A DNA stretch of 49,381 nucleotides. It comes from Stentor coeruleus. Its lineage: Eukaryota > Ciliophora > Heterotrichea > Heterotrichida > Stentoridae. The stretch spans positions 1 through 49,381 of the forward strand of contig MPUH01000504.1 of NCBI GenBank assembly GCA_001970955.1. Direction: 5' to 3'. A program made the translations under genes and the position numbers. Under the pieces are notes generated by a model. The model made no database searches, was not told the origin of the DNA, and saw only the letters and a program-made list of their open reading frames with translations. Shown here piece by piece: positions 19,417 through 28,673 of this stretch (its first letter is position 1; the number at the start of each line of letters is the position of its first letter).

Positions 19417-21816
19417 TTATATACTTAATCTTTCTCTTACAGCATCTTCAATTTTTTCAGTCTCTCTGCCAAGTTCTTTATAAACTGCTTTAAGTAACTT
19501 AGCTGCTTGCTTCCAGCATACTTTAAGCTCCCTACAATTACGTGAAAGTCTTGAAATTTCTTTTTCTCTCTCAATTAAAAGCTGTCGAAGTTTAAAGACT
19601 TCTTTACTTGCTGTAGGGAAGTTTTCTCTTGTGGACATTGCTCGAGAAAAGTTCATAATTGTGTTGCGACGTTCGGTTTGAAGCCGAGCTGCCAATTGTT
19701 CTCTTTGTTTCATTAATATGCTTGTTGCTTCTTCAGTTTGTTTTATCATTTCCTGGCTTTTAGCTTCAAGTTCCCTATTATAATCTTCATTTAACTTAGC
19801 AAATTTTTGTTTATACTCCTCACTTATAACTTTATTTTCTTTAGTCAAATCAAGTATTCTCTGATTTTTTTCTTCAATCCTACTATTAAAAAGCATAATC
19901 TGCGACCTATACTCAATATTTTCTTTTTCCAATACAATCGCCCTATCAGAAGTATCATGTGAGTTTATCGATTCACTTTTTAACAACTGTATTTCCCTTT
20001 CAAGTAAAATTTCCCTCTCTTTAAAAACCTGTATTTGTTGATTCGTAGCCCTATTCTCACTATTTAAATCTTTAATATGCTGATCTTTAGATGATAAAAC
20101 TGAACTAAGTTCAGACATTTTCTCATTAAGTGTAGTAATTTGTCTTAAAAACTCATCTTTTTCTACAGACATAGCTTTTAAATCTGCAATTGTCGATGTT
20201 TTTGAAGCTTTAAGTTCTTCTAAATCTTCAATAATCTGTTTTTGAGCAAAAAGCTCAGTCTCTTTTTCATGTAAAGTTTCATTGAGTTTTTGTATTTCTT
20301 CACTCAAATAAAGATTATCATTTTGCAGTTTTTCATATGTGACTTGTAAAACATTAAAATAGTTTTCAACTTCTAATATCCTGCTTCTACTATCTTCACT
20401 GACCATTTTTATATTTTCTTTAAGCCTTTTAAGTTTGGTTTTTTTAATTTCTATAAGGGCTGTTTGCTTTTTGATTTCAGCATTTAAATTTTCGAACTGT
20501 TCTCCTTGTGAAACACTAGGAAAATTCTTAATTCTTAACTCACGGACTATAGGAAAAGCTTCTTTTTCAAAGCGACTAAACGAGTCTTCACTTGCATGAG
20601 AACTTTCTGGGAAAAAATCTGAATTCATGAGTTCTTCATTTTGTTTTGTCAAAAAGTCAACTTTTTGTTTATATTCACAATTCGCTTTTTCTAGTTTTTT
20701 TATAAGTTTCTCTCTTGTTTCTAAGACAAAATTGAGGTTTTCATTTTTACTTTTTTCTTTGTCTAGAGTTTCTTTTAAAGATACATACGAATGTTTGATT
20801 TTTAATAAGGCTTCAATTTCATCTTGTTGAGAATTAACACTATTAGTCAAACTATCATTAGTTCTTTGTAAATCATCAAACTGAGCTTTAAGATTACCAA
20901 AACTTTCAACACGTTTTTTGTATTGATTCATCATTTTTTCTATATTCAAGCTTTCTACAAGCTTAGAATTCGCTATATCCAATTCATCTTTTAACTGAAC
21001 AATCTCAGTTTCATACCTTTTTTTAGTTTTTTCTAAAGTTCTCTTCAACTCAGTAATCGAATCATCCTTTTCACTAAGGCGACTTTTAAGTTCCATTTCA
21101 ATAATATTCGTTTCTTTAGCTTCAAGTCCTGTCCTTTTTTCAACCTCAAGAGCTAATCTTTCATTATCAAACTTCAAAGCTTGATAATCAGAATGCAAAA
21201 TCGCATATTCTTCATGAGCCAAAGAAAGTTCTTGTTCAAGTTCAGAAACTTGTTCTGATAGTTTTTTCCTTTCACATTTAAGTGATTCCATTTCTTTTCT
21301 TTGTGACTCATTTTCACTACTAGGTTTTGAATCATCTTCTCCCATAACTTTTTTTTGAATAAAATACATCAATTGCATTTGTACAGACTCATCTAAATCC
21401 ATAATTCTTCTGATGTATATAGTTTTACTAGGGCAATTTAATATTGCAAACATCAAACTTTCAAATAGTTTTATGATTTCTTCAGCACGACTTGATCGGG
21501 CTATTAATGGTAAGTCGATTCTATCAAATCTTGTACTTTTTATTTTGAGCTCTTCATCTATGTATTTATCTAAACTTTTTTTTAGTCTGCGAAGATTTCC
21601 TAGTTTTAGAGCCCAATTTGTTTTCACGTCTAAGGTAATGCAGTCCATATCGAAATAATCTGGTGAACTGATTTGGAATTACACTTTGTTCATTAGTTCA
21701 TAGAAAACTATTCCATCAGAAAGATCTGATATGCTTTCGCATTTGTTTATGAGTTCATTTGTATTGAGCTGATTATTGCTTACCCATTTGACTAGACAGT
21801 TGCCAATATCTTCCAT
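19417..21816 (-). CDS. HOOK-family microtubule adaptor (two exons, 15-nt intron)
   Basis: The gene must start at 21816-21814, not at the in-frame Met at 21648. Exon 1 (21816-21683) encodes MEDIGNCLVKWVSNNQLNTN and continues with ELINKCESISDLSDGIVFYE. Removing the 15-nt intron at 21682-21668 restores KVSPDYFDMDCITLDVKTNW. This gives the whole HOOK domain (residues 1 to about 150), including the LLxW...DL.DGV....L.K..P.YF core that binds dynein light intermediate chain. Residues about 160-770 are continuous coiled coil. Total length is 794 residues; animal HOOK proteins have about 720. HOOK proteins link cargo such as endosomes to dynein-dynactin. The C-terminus (LKVCWKQAAKLLKAVYKELG) is the likely cargo end. 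The coiled coil could also fit a HOOK-like/CCDC88 relative. Confidence 0.88.
21668..21682 (-). other. 15-nt spliceosomal intron in the HOOK gene
   Basis: Reading on the minus strand, GTAATTCCAAATCAG interrupts a Val codon (phase 2: GT|T). Without removal, the reading frame meets a stop at once. Removal joins two halves of a recognisable HOOK domain. Fifteen-nucleotide introns are known from heterotrich ciliates. Confidence 0.88.
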
Positions 21817-22005
21817 TTATTTTAAGTTAAATGCATTTAGTTGAGAATTTACAAGTTTGATATGGAAAATACTTTATAATTGATTTTGGGTTTTGGGGTG
21901 GATACAATAGAAATCTATTCAATATAAACTTAATTTTATTTGATGCAAATATTCTCTTAATATTATAACCAATCCAAACATTAACATAACTAAAAAAAAA
22001 TTATT

Positions 22006-23592
22006 TTAAAATTTCCTAAGAGCTTCACACAATTCATCTATAGAAAGTCTGAATTTCCAATCGAAATGAAGTAGTTCATGTATAATCTGGGCAATTTTAC
22101 TATTTTTCCTTTCAAATTCTTCATTTAAACTATAATATTCTTTTCGATTAGCTAATTCTAATAGTAACTCAACTTCTGAATGTGTTTCTAAACTTGAATC
22201 ATAGTCTTCTGGAGCATAAAAAACATTATATAAAAGTAAACCAAGTCTATACATTTCACTCTTTTGAGATACAAAACCTAAAAGTTCTTCTGGTGATAAA
22301 AGCCTGTTTTTTTTTTGAATAAGACAAGGACTGATTTTAGCATTGTTAAAATCGTCTATATAAATATTGTCTAAACTTATTTGCAAATCATAAAAACCTT
22401 TAAGCATAGAAAATCTAACAGCTTCAGCAATTTGAAGCATCCATTTTATTTTCCTTTTTTCTTTTACTTGACCTTTTGTAATTTCGTCTTTTAATAACCC
22501 ATTTCCTTGATTCTCAAAAATAATGAAATTTTGATTTGTTTCTTGAAGTATAAATATGCCTAAGACTTTTACAAACCCACAATGTCTTAGGATTTTATAT
22601 TTTTTAAAAAGCTCAGCATAATAATAGTTTTTTTCACAAGGGATATTTGCCCCTAAAATATCAACACCTGGTAATTGGTTTTGATTATTTAAATGAATAA
22701 TATCTGCAAAACAAATCGTAAAAGGTCTTAAAAGTGTGCCTAATCCTCCAGTAAGATTAAAATCTTGTACATCAACTGGTCTTTGGCTATTAAAAAAGAT
22801 TTTCTGACTATAAAAATAATTATGCATATACATTTTTTTCGGACTTAAGTATATCCCTAGAGACTTAGAATGGCTTAAACAATGAGCTAATCCAGTAATA
22901 TCAAAGAAAAATCCTCCTTTTAACAATTTTCCAATAAAAATTCCAAGATCATTATCATTAATCTCAGCTGCATAATACTTAGTTTCAATAGAAAAACTAT
23001 CAACAGGCTCAGTAAAGCTTATTGTTAAATTTTCATCATCAAAACTTATCCCAAATAAAGAAAAAGCAATTTTTGTATAGTTAAATTCAAAAGCTTTTTC
23101 CAATAAAAACTTCTCTTGTTCATAAAACTCTTTATTAGTATGTTCAAAAACTATTGAAACAGGATATTCGATTAGCTTGATTCCTGAGATTTTATTACAA
23201 ATATCTGGAAATCGATCCCCACATTCCAAAGCAAAAGATGGATAAATGTAAGCTATTTTCTTTTCACAGTCTTGGACTAAAAATATTAGTTTTTCGTAGA
23301 GCATCTGATTCTCGCATTTTATATTTAATGTCACATAGACCAAATTAGAGTTTTCAGTAATTTTATAGTCATTGAAGTAGTTTTTTATAAGTGCCAGCAT
23401 TGATATCACTGATTCAATAGGACTTATACAGTATGTGAGTTCTAGATTTTGCTGACTATATTTTATATAAACTTTAAAAGTTCTGTATGTTTGGGCGACT
23501 ATGAGAATACTTTCAGCTTCATAGACTTTGCTTATTGTTGTGTAGGGAACTTTGAAATAATCTCCTATTAAGCGCTTTATATTCTTATCCAT
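22006..23592 (-). CDS. Pseudokinase with unrelated N-terminal half
   Basis: The 528-residue protein has a C-terminal half (about 290-528) that follows a protein-kinase fold. HCGFVKVLGIFILQ...NFIIFENQGNG looks like strands 4-5 and the hinge. LLQIAEAVRFSMLKGF-type sequence (WMLQIAEAVRFSM) fits helix E. Residues 401-412 occupy the HRDLKPENIL position, but Gln404 replaces the catalytic Asp. ISPC at 420-423 replaces the DFG motif. LLSPEELLGF (431-440) matches the APE region, YRLGLLLYNVFYAPE helix F, and FRLSIDELCEAL the last helices. No Gly-rich loop or VAIK lysine is evident. It is therefore expected to be inactive and to act as a scaffold. The N-terminal 280 residues are not recognised. There is no membrane segment. 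Confidence 0.65.
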   Translation of the reverse strand: MDKNIKRLIGDYFKVPYTTISKVYEAESILIVAQTYRTFKVYIKYSQQNLELTYCISPIESVISMLALIKNYFNDYKITENSNLVYVTLNIKCENQMLYEKLIFLVQDCEKKIAYIYPSFALECGDRFPDICNKISGIKLIEYPVSIVFEHTNKEFYEQEKFLLEKAFEFNYTKIAFSLFGISFDDENLTISFTEPVDSFSIETKYYAAEINDNDLGIFIGKLLKGGFFFDITGLAHCLSHSKSLGIYLSPKKMYMHNYFYSQKIFFNSQRPVDVQDFNLTGGLGTLLRPFTICFADIIHLNNQNQLPGVDILGANIPCEKNYYYAELFKKYKILRHCGFVKVLGIFILQETNQNFIIFENQGNGLLKDEITKGQVKEKRKIKWMLQIAEAVRFSMLKGFYDLQISLDNIYIDDFNNAKISPCLIQKKNRLLSPEELLGFVSQKSEMYRLGLLLYNVFYAPEDYDSSLETHSEVELLLELANRKEYYSLNEEFERKNSKIAQIIHELLHFDWKFRLSIDELCEALRKF

Positions 23593-24275
23593 GATTATTA
23601 TAAAAATTTAGGTTTAAATGAGATTTAATCAATCTTTTAACTTTTGATTAGAAAAAATATAATAGTTGAGATATTTACTTTGTTTTTACTGTACCCTTTG
23701 AATAATTATGATTTATTGTCTTTATTGTCTTTATTAAATTAGCGTTTTTAACTTATAATGAAATTTGTTTAGTATTTTACTGTGAAACTATGTTTAATAT
23801 TATATATTTCCTTAAATTATACTTAAAGATAATTTGACTTCATTAACTATTAAATTTTTATAGACATATTTTCCATACACTTGACACAATGCTCTTAAAA
23901 ATATTATCTTCCTATAATCTCTGATTTTCAGCCCTACATAATAAATCTTATAAAGTATTAATTTATTTTTGAACTTACCAAGCAAGTATAATTAAAATTT
24001 ATCTCTAAACTTTATGTATATATATTAACCAAACCTATAATTCGTCTAATTATATATTAAATATAATTTAAAAACCTTAAAGGTCAACAAACCTACTTTC
24101 ATAAATATAATTATTTAAATCTTATAGCGTTAAAATCTTCAATAAAACACTATAAAATGAAGTTTAACAGAATTTACTCAAAATAACTTATATTTTCACC
24201 CAAAAAACTTATACTTAAAATCTACAATAAAAACACTGATTTAATTTGCCTAATTAAATAACTACAAGTAAAAAA
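23593..24275. other. AT-rich divergent spacer
   Basis: Nothing recognisable in 683 bp. The C-rich half extends from about 23870 to the start codon at 24276. The left half is only weakly G-biased. Confidence 0.5.
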
Positions 24276-24986
24276 ATGAATCAAGAACAATGTGATATAT
24301 CCTGCATGATCTGTGGTTCACCTCAAGCATACAAAGTTAACCCAGCTCGCTATCATGGTTATTGCAAAAATCATGTAGAAAGTCAAATTTTTACTGAAAA
24401 ATGTAAGCATTGTAGATCAATAGTCCCTATTCTTAAAATTGAAAAAGCTTTTGAATACTGTAAATTTTGCCAAATTAATGAAGTCTATTCTCCAATTTGC
24501 AAATGTGGTAGGCTTATTTGTAATAATTGTAATAAGTTTTCAGGACTATGCCCAGAATGTTATCCTATTAAAGAATCAAATAATTCTAGTATTACTAAAG
24601 GAGTTTTACGAGCAGGTTATACTTTTGATACAAAAACAAAGCCTTTATCATATATAGAATTCCCTACGATGAGTAGTCCAAACCATAATTCAGGGTTTTC
24701 TATGTTTACAAGTATAAAAAATTTGTATGCCAAGCATATGCTTAGTACAAAAAATGAGTTTAGAGAACAGGAACAGATAGAAGGCAATTCTTTGAGTATA
24801 TCACTTATTGATAATTTCCCTAATGAGACTCCAAATATTGATTTACCGATTGATACAAGGGATACCAGTAGTAATCAGCAACAAAAAGATGAGACTAGTT
24901 TTCATAAAAAGCATCATCGCTGGGAGTTTATTAGAAACTTTTTCACTTCATGTTGTGAAAACTGTTGCAAGAGAAAAAAAAACTAA
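24276..24986 (+). CDS. Cys-rich zinc-module protein, first of a tandem pair
   Basis: The protein has 236 residues. Module 1 (about 1-52) reads CMICGSPQAYKVN...YHGYCKNH....KCKHCRSIVPI, a Cys/His pattern expected to bind zinc. Module 2 (about 60-90) reads YCKFCQINEV..ICKCGRLICNNCNKFSGLCPEC, RING-like spacing. Residues 95-210 are polar and low in complexity. The C-terminus is WEFIRNFFTSCCENCCKRKKN, with four Cys beside aromatic and basic residues, a pattern that often carries palmitate, so I infer membrane tethering. The next gene on the same strand starts only 41 bp after this stop and encodes a longer paralogue. A family-specific function (E3 ligase or scaffold) is not proven. Ends in TAA. Confidence 0.75.
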   Translation: MNQEQCDISCMICGSPQAYKVNPARYHGYCKNHVESQIFTEKCKHCRSIVPILKIEKAFEYCKFCQINEVYSPICKCGRLICNNCNKFSGLCPECYPIKESNNSSITKGVLRAGYTFDTKTKPLSYIEFPTMSSPNHNSGFSMFTSIKNLYAKHMLSTKNEFREQEQIEGNSLSISLIDNFPNETPNIDLPIDTRDTSSNQQQKDETSFHKKHHRWEFIRNFFTSCCENCCKRKKN

Positions 24987-25027
24987 AAAATTAAGTTTAA
25001 GTAACATCAATTCTGCTGATATTTAAT

Positions 25028-26278
25028 ATGGACTGCGAGCAAACATGTATGAACTGTAGCATGCCCCAACTTTACAAAGTAAACTCTTCTTGTTATCATG
25101 GTTTATGTGAATCTCATAAGACTACTTCAAATAAAATACTAAAATGCATTCATTGTTTATCTATAGTTCCAATAATGTTTGAAACTAATACTCAACCTTG
25201 TAAAAAATGTTTTATGCCATGCGATACAAATTGTAAAAATTGTGGATTTTATGTTTGTCAGAACTGTATGTCTGATGAATGTTTAATCTGTCAAAGTCTT
25301 TGTGATTATTGTATTATATCTAATGATACAGTTAAATTATCATTATGTATGCATACAATATGCCAAGATTGTATTAAAAACTCATCTTGTCCTTTGTGTA
25401 ATGCAATAAAAGAAGATTCTGAGACTGATTGTGAATATTGTTGTGAAAAAAAAACTACAACAAAAAGATGCGCCCATTATATATGTGAAGATTGTTTTAC
25501 TAATAATCAATCATTATGTCCGTTATGTAGAATATCCAAAAAGATTAATAATGAGAAAGATAGTGAAAATAAAAGTTTAGAAGAAATTCAAAGGCAAAAT
25601 TGTAATAATTGGCAAATTTTAGCCTGTGATGAGGGAAGCGATTTAGAAAAAACTATTGTAGAAATAGAAAACTGGAATAGAACTGTTTATTTAAAAGAAA
25701 ATAATATTGATGATGCTAATTTTAGAGAAGCACCTAAAAGTACTCCAAAAATTAAAAAAGTTACTAAAAAAAATGAATATTTTCCTTTTGAAGAGGATGA
25801 AGTAGAAAATGTTTTAAATACTGGGGAAATTTATAACTCGCCTCATAATGTGAATCCTGAGAATTTTGATCAATCATTTAACTTTGATACTCAAAAAAAT
25901 CTTTGTGGGGATAATGTCGAAATTGAGGATAGGCAAGCCGAAGTTTCAAATGATGAGAATAAAAATAATTTTATAACATTTGGTGAAGACTTTGATTGCA
26001 AATATAGTAAAAGTAGTGTGAGAAATAATTTTCAGATAGTTCTTGAAGCTTTTGAAATAGATGAAAAATTGGAATCAAAAACTATAAATTTTAGAAAAAT
26101 ATTTTCTTGTTGTAAAAGAAAAGAAAATCTTTTAGGAGGTAGTAATGAACGCTGGTATACTAGCTTCTGTAAAATTATCAGGTTTTACAATTGTAATTTA
26201 CGTCAAGTAGGACAGAAATACTTTTGTCGTTTTATAAATTGTTGTGATTTATGTAAAAGATTCAAACAAATTGATTAA
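25028..26278 (+). CDS. Cys-rich multi-zinc-module protein, second of the tandem pair
   Basis: The 416-residue paralogue of the upstream gene repeats the first two modules almost position by position (CMNCSMPQLYKVN..CYHGLCESH...KCIHCLSIVPI; then CKKCFMPC..CKNCGFYVCQNC..ECLIC). It then adds two RING-like modules: CDYC...LCMHTICQDCIKNSSCPLC (about 92-124) and CEYC...RCAHYICEDCFTNNQSLCPLC (about 137-170). These have C-H-C-C-C spacing close to RING fingers, so E3 ligase activity is possible. An acidic polar region follows. The tail carries two Cys clusters, FSCCKRKENLLGG and FINCCDLCKRFKQID, the latter resembling the end of the upstream paralogue. Shared N- and C-terminal ends show a duplication followed by gain or loss of the two middle modules. 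Confidence 0.8.
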   Translation: MDCEQTCMNCSMPQLYKVNSSCYHGLCESHKTTSNKILKCIHCLSIVPIMFETNTQPCKKCFMPCDTNCKNCGFYVCQNCMSDECLICQSLCDYCIISNDTVKLSLCMHTICQDCIKNSSCPLCNAIKEDSETDCEYCCEKKTTTKRCAHYICEDCFTNNQSLCPLCRISKKINNEKDSENKSLEEIQRQNCNNWQILACDEGSDLEKTIVEIENWNRTVYLKENNIDDANFREAPKSTPKIKKVTKKNEYFPFEEDEVENVLNTGEIYNSPHNVNPENFDQSFNFDTQKNLCGDNVEIEDRQAEVSNDENKNNFITFGEDFDCKYSKSSVRNNFQIVLEAFEIDEKLESKTINFRKIFSCCKRKENLLGGSNERWYTSFCKIIRFYNCNLRQVGQKYFCRFINCCDLCKRFKQID

Positions 26279-26583
26279 ATTAGAAATATTAATAGACAAT
26301 ATCTTTGCTTATTCTCCCACTTAATACCTTAATTTAAATCTATACTTATTTCTTTATAAATAGCAAAAGCATAATACCCTAAAAAAAAAAAAAATCCTAA
26401 TACCCTTAATCAAATCCCTAATTTCTAAACTCATAAAAACAATGAAATCCCATAATTAAAAACTAAATACTAAAATCTTAAAATTCTCCCAATCTTTACA
26501 CGAAATAAAAAATTACTATAAAACCCATAATAAACCTGTTATATTACAAAAATCTCCAACAGGTGAAAAAACTACTAATAAAA
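26279..26583. other. Spacer upstream of the MGCC protein gene
   Basis: C-rich and G-poor throughout, with a run of about 14 A near 26381. No gene is seen. This spacer lacks the G-rich left half found in most others. Confidence 0.5.
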
Positions 26584-27420
26584 ATGGGGTGTTGTTCATC
26601 AGAGCCAAGGCTTCCATCTGAGGCTATATTGCTAAACCGAATCAAAACATCAATCGAAAGCAATAATCCTGAAAGACTTGCCAGCTACTTTTTAGTCTAT
26701 GAGAACTACCCAAACCCAACCAACATTCCTCTGATTGACAAAATTATCGTAACAATAAAATCAACATCTTTTACTTCTTTAAGTTATGCCCTTTGGCTAG
26801 GTCATGTCAAGATATTCCGTTATTTATATGAAAAAAAGTTTGCAAGTGTCTTAGTAATGGAAGAAGGATTTAAAGCTTCTGGGATGTCAGGTTTGGAGAT
26901 AATATGCCAAAGAGGTTTTAGGGATATGTTTGATTATTACATGCCGATTTTCATAGAAAAGTATCCAAGTTTGAGTTTTCCAAAAGACTCATTAACCATA
27001 GTGCAAAAAATTTGTGAGGCTGGAAATCTTAGCATGTTGTCAGCTATTATCTCATATTTTGCTGATAAAAAAGATATACCAGAACAGTTAGATATTCATT
27101 ATCAAAACCCTGATACTAATGAAAACTGCGCTTTGGTTGCTTGTAAGACAGCTAATATTGTTATTATCAAATATTTAGCTAATGAATGCAAAGCGGATTT
27201 TACAAAAAAAACATCGAATGGAAAAAATGCAATAGATTTGATATGCACTAGTGGGAAACCGAATTCAGTGTACTTAAGCTGTGCTGAGTTTTTAATAAAA
27301 GGCTCATATACTCAGATTCCTGAAAAAATTGAGGACAATGATCTGAATAAGCTTGTTATTAAAATAAACCAAGAGATTATGACGAATTATTTAAAGGAGC
27401 AATCTGTTGAAAATAATTAA
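26584..27420 (+). CDS. N-terminally lipid-anchored (MGCC) ankyrin-like protein
   Basis: The frame can be read seven codons further upstream only by using GTG at 26563. The ATG at 26584 is preferred because it gives MGCCSSEPRLP. Gly2 with Ser5/Ser6 fits the N-myristoylation signal, and Cys3/Cys4 are typical palmitoylation sites, so the 278-residue protein is expected at a membrane. The body is helical, with several ankyrin-like pairs: TSLSYALWLGHVKIFRYLYE, GLEIICQRGFRDMFDYY, TIVQKICEAGNLSMLSAII, NCALVACKTANIVIIKYLANECKADF and KNAIDLICTSG....CAEFLI. The repeats are divergent, lacking most TPLH motifs. N-myristoyltransferase itself is encoded 12 kb away in this window. A partner is not predictable. 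Confidence 0.78.
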   Translation: MGCCSSEPRLPSEAILLNRIKTSIESNNPERLASYFLVYENYPNPTNIPLIDKIIVTIKSTSFTSLSYALWLGHVKIFRYLYEKKFASVLVMEEGFKASGMSGLEIICQRGFRDMFDYYMPIFIEKYPSLSFPKDSLTIVQKICEAGNLSMLSAIISYFADKKDIPEQLDIHYQNPDTNENCALVACKTANIVIIKYLANECKADFTKKTSNGKNAIDLICTSGKPNSVYLSCAEFLIKGSYTQIPEKIEDNDLNKLVIKINQEIMTNYLKEQSVENN

Positions 27421-27528
27421 CTACATTTTATTTCAGCTTGAGGTTAGATAATCAATTTTTTAAGTATAAAAAATAAATATAATTCATGAGACTCTGATAA
27501 AAATAATGTTTTTGAAATTGCTGTTATG

Positions 27529-27626
27529 TTTAATTATATTATTGTTTATATATTTTTTTTTTGGTATCATCAAAAACTTTAATTATATTATTGTTTATAT
27601 ATTTTTTTTTTGGTATCATCAAAAAC
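27529..27626. repeat. Perfect 49-bp tandem duplication
   Basis: Copies at 27529-27577 and 27578-27626 are adjacent and identical, with no N between them. Each contains a run of about ten T followed by GGTATCATCAAAAAC. This may be a real tandem duplication or an assembly join at a homopolymer. Confidence 0.85.
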
Positions 27627-28187
27627 TAGAAAAATGCGCTGATTAGTTTTAAAATTTTAAGTGCGATGCATATCATATGACCCTAATCTGCATGAATTTT
27701 AGTAACTATGTTTGGGATCAAGAGAGATAGTATTGTTACAAGTGTGAGTGAAATTCCATAAGGAGCAAAGATAAAAGAACATGCGAATGAGCTATATAAG
27801 AAAGATTGAAGGACTGAAATAATTAATAAAAATTAATCAGATAAAGAATGGAAACGATAAAAAAATTGAAAATAATAATAATAAATGGGAAATTGAAAAT
27901 AAACTTCAGATTTTAATAGAATAAGAGTTTGACACAAGTTAAGCTATAATTAATAACATTTAAAGTAGAGACTCAATAAGAAATAATTGAAAGCATGTTT
28001 GCTAATAATATTGAAAATTAGATAAGATTAGGCAAATGCATTATTTGCTTTAATAGTTTTAATCACTTAAGGAGTGTAATAAAAGACAAATTTAATTATT
28101 ATTATTATGAATGCATCCTCAAGTGAATTGTTGAATTTAATAAAGTTTAATCATATGAATAGAATACACTGAAAAAATAAATTTTAG

Positions 28188-28270
28188 AAATTATGTTAAT
28201 TTATTATAACTATTTTGTAAGATTATATNAAATTATGTTAATTTATTATAACTATTTTGTAAGATTATAT
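28188..28270. repeat. 41-bp duplication around an N (assembly overlap)
   Basis: Copies at 28188-28228 and 28230-28270 are identical, with N at 28229. Confidence 0.85.
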
Positions 28271-28516
28271 ACAAAATAGCTCGTAGTTTAAATCAATATT
28301 TAGCCATTTAGAATACTTCAGTTTTATTTACTATATCTTAATCAATTACCTTATTTTGGTTATTTTATAATAAAATCTAATTTGCTTAAATTNTACAAAA
28401 TAGCTCGTAGTTTAAATCAATATTTAGCCATTTAGAATACTTCAGTTTTATTTACTAGATCTTAATCAATTACCTTATTTTGGTTATTTCATAATAAAAT
28501 CTAATTTGCTTAAATT
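28270..28516. repeat. 123-bp duplication around an N, two substitutions
   Basis: Copies at 28270-28392 and 28394-28516 are separated by N at 28393. They differ at two sites, ACTATATC versus ACTAGATC and ATTTTATAA versus ATTTCATAA, as expected for two alleles. Confidence 0.85.
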
Positions 28517-28673
28517 ATTTAATATTAATAAAAATCAAACATTTAATGGGCAGACACATATTTTTTTTGTATTTTAAGAGAATGCCTATTTATATTTAGT
28601 TAACTTAAATATCAATCTTTATTTCATTTATCAAAGCTCCGATACTAGTCAACTCTGTATTCGAGAATGAAGC

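Larger units (their letters stand above)
27421..28673. other. Long convergent spacer with tandem and N-flanked duplications
   Basis: I see no protein gene in 1.25 kb. It is G-rich from about 27640 to 27960. About 27650-27800 is slightly less AT-rich and could hold a small RNA, but I found no box C/D, H/ACA or tRNA signature. Three duplications are listed separately. Confidence 0.5.

Noticed and set aside
24976-25030. Joining the two Cys-module genes by an intron into one protein
   Set aside because: Both have their own complete N-terminal modules and their own Cys-rich C-terminal tails, and no 15- or 16-nt GT...AG segment bridges the stop.
27670-27730. Weak resemblance to reversed U6 snRNA (TAATCT...AATTTTAGTA)
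   Set aside because: The ACAGAGA box and the spacing of U6 are missing.
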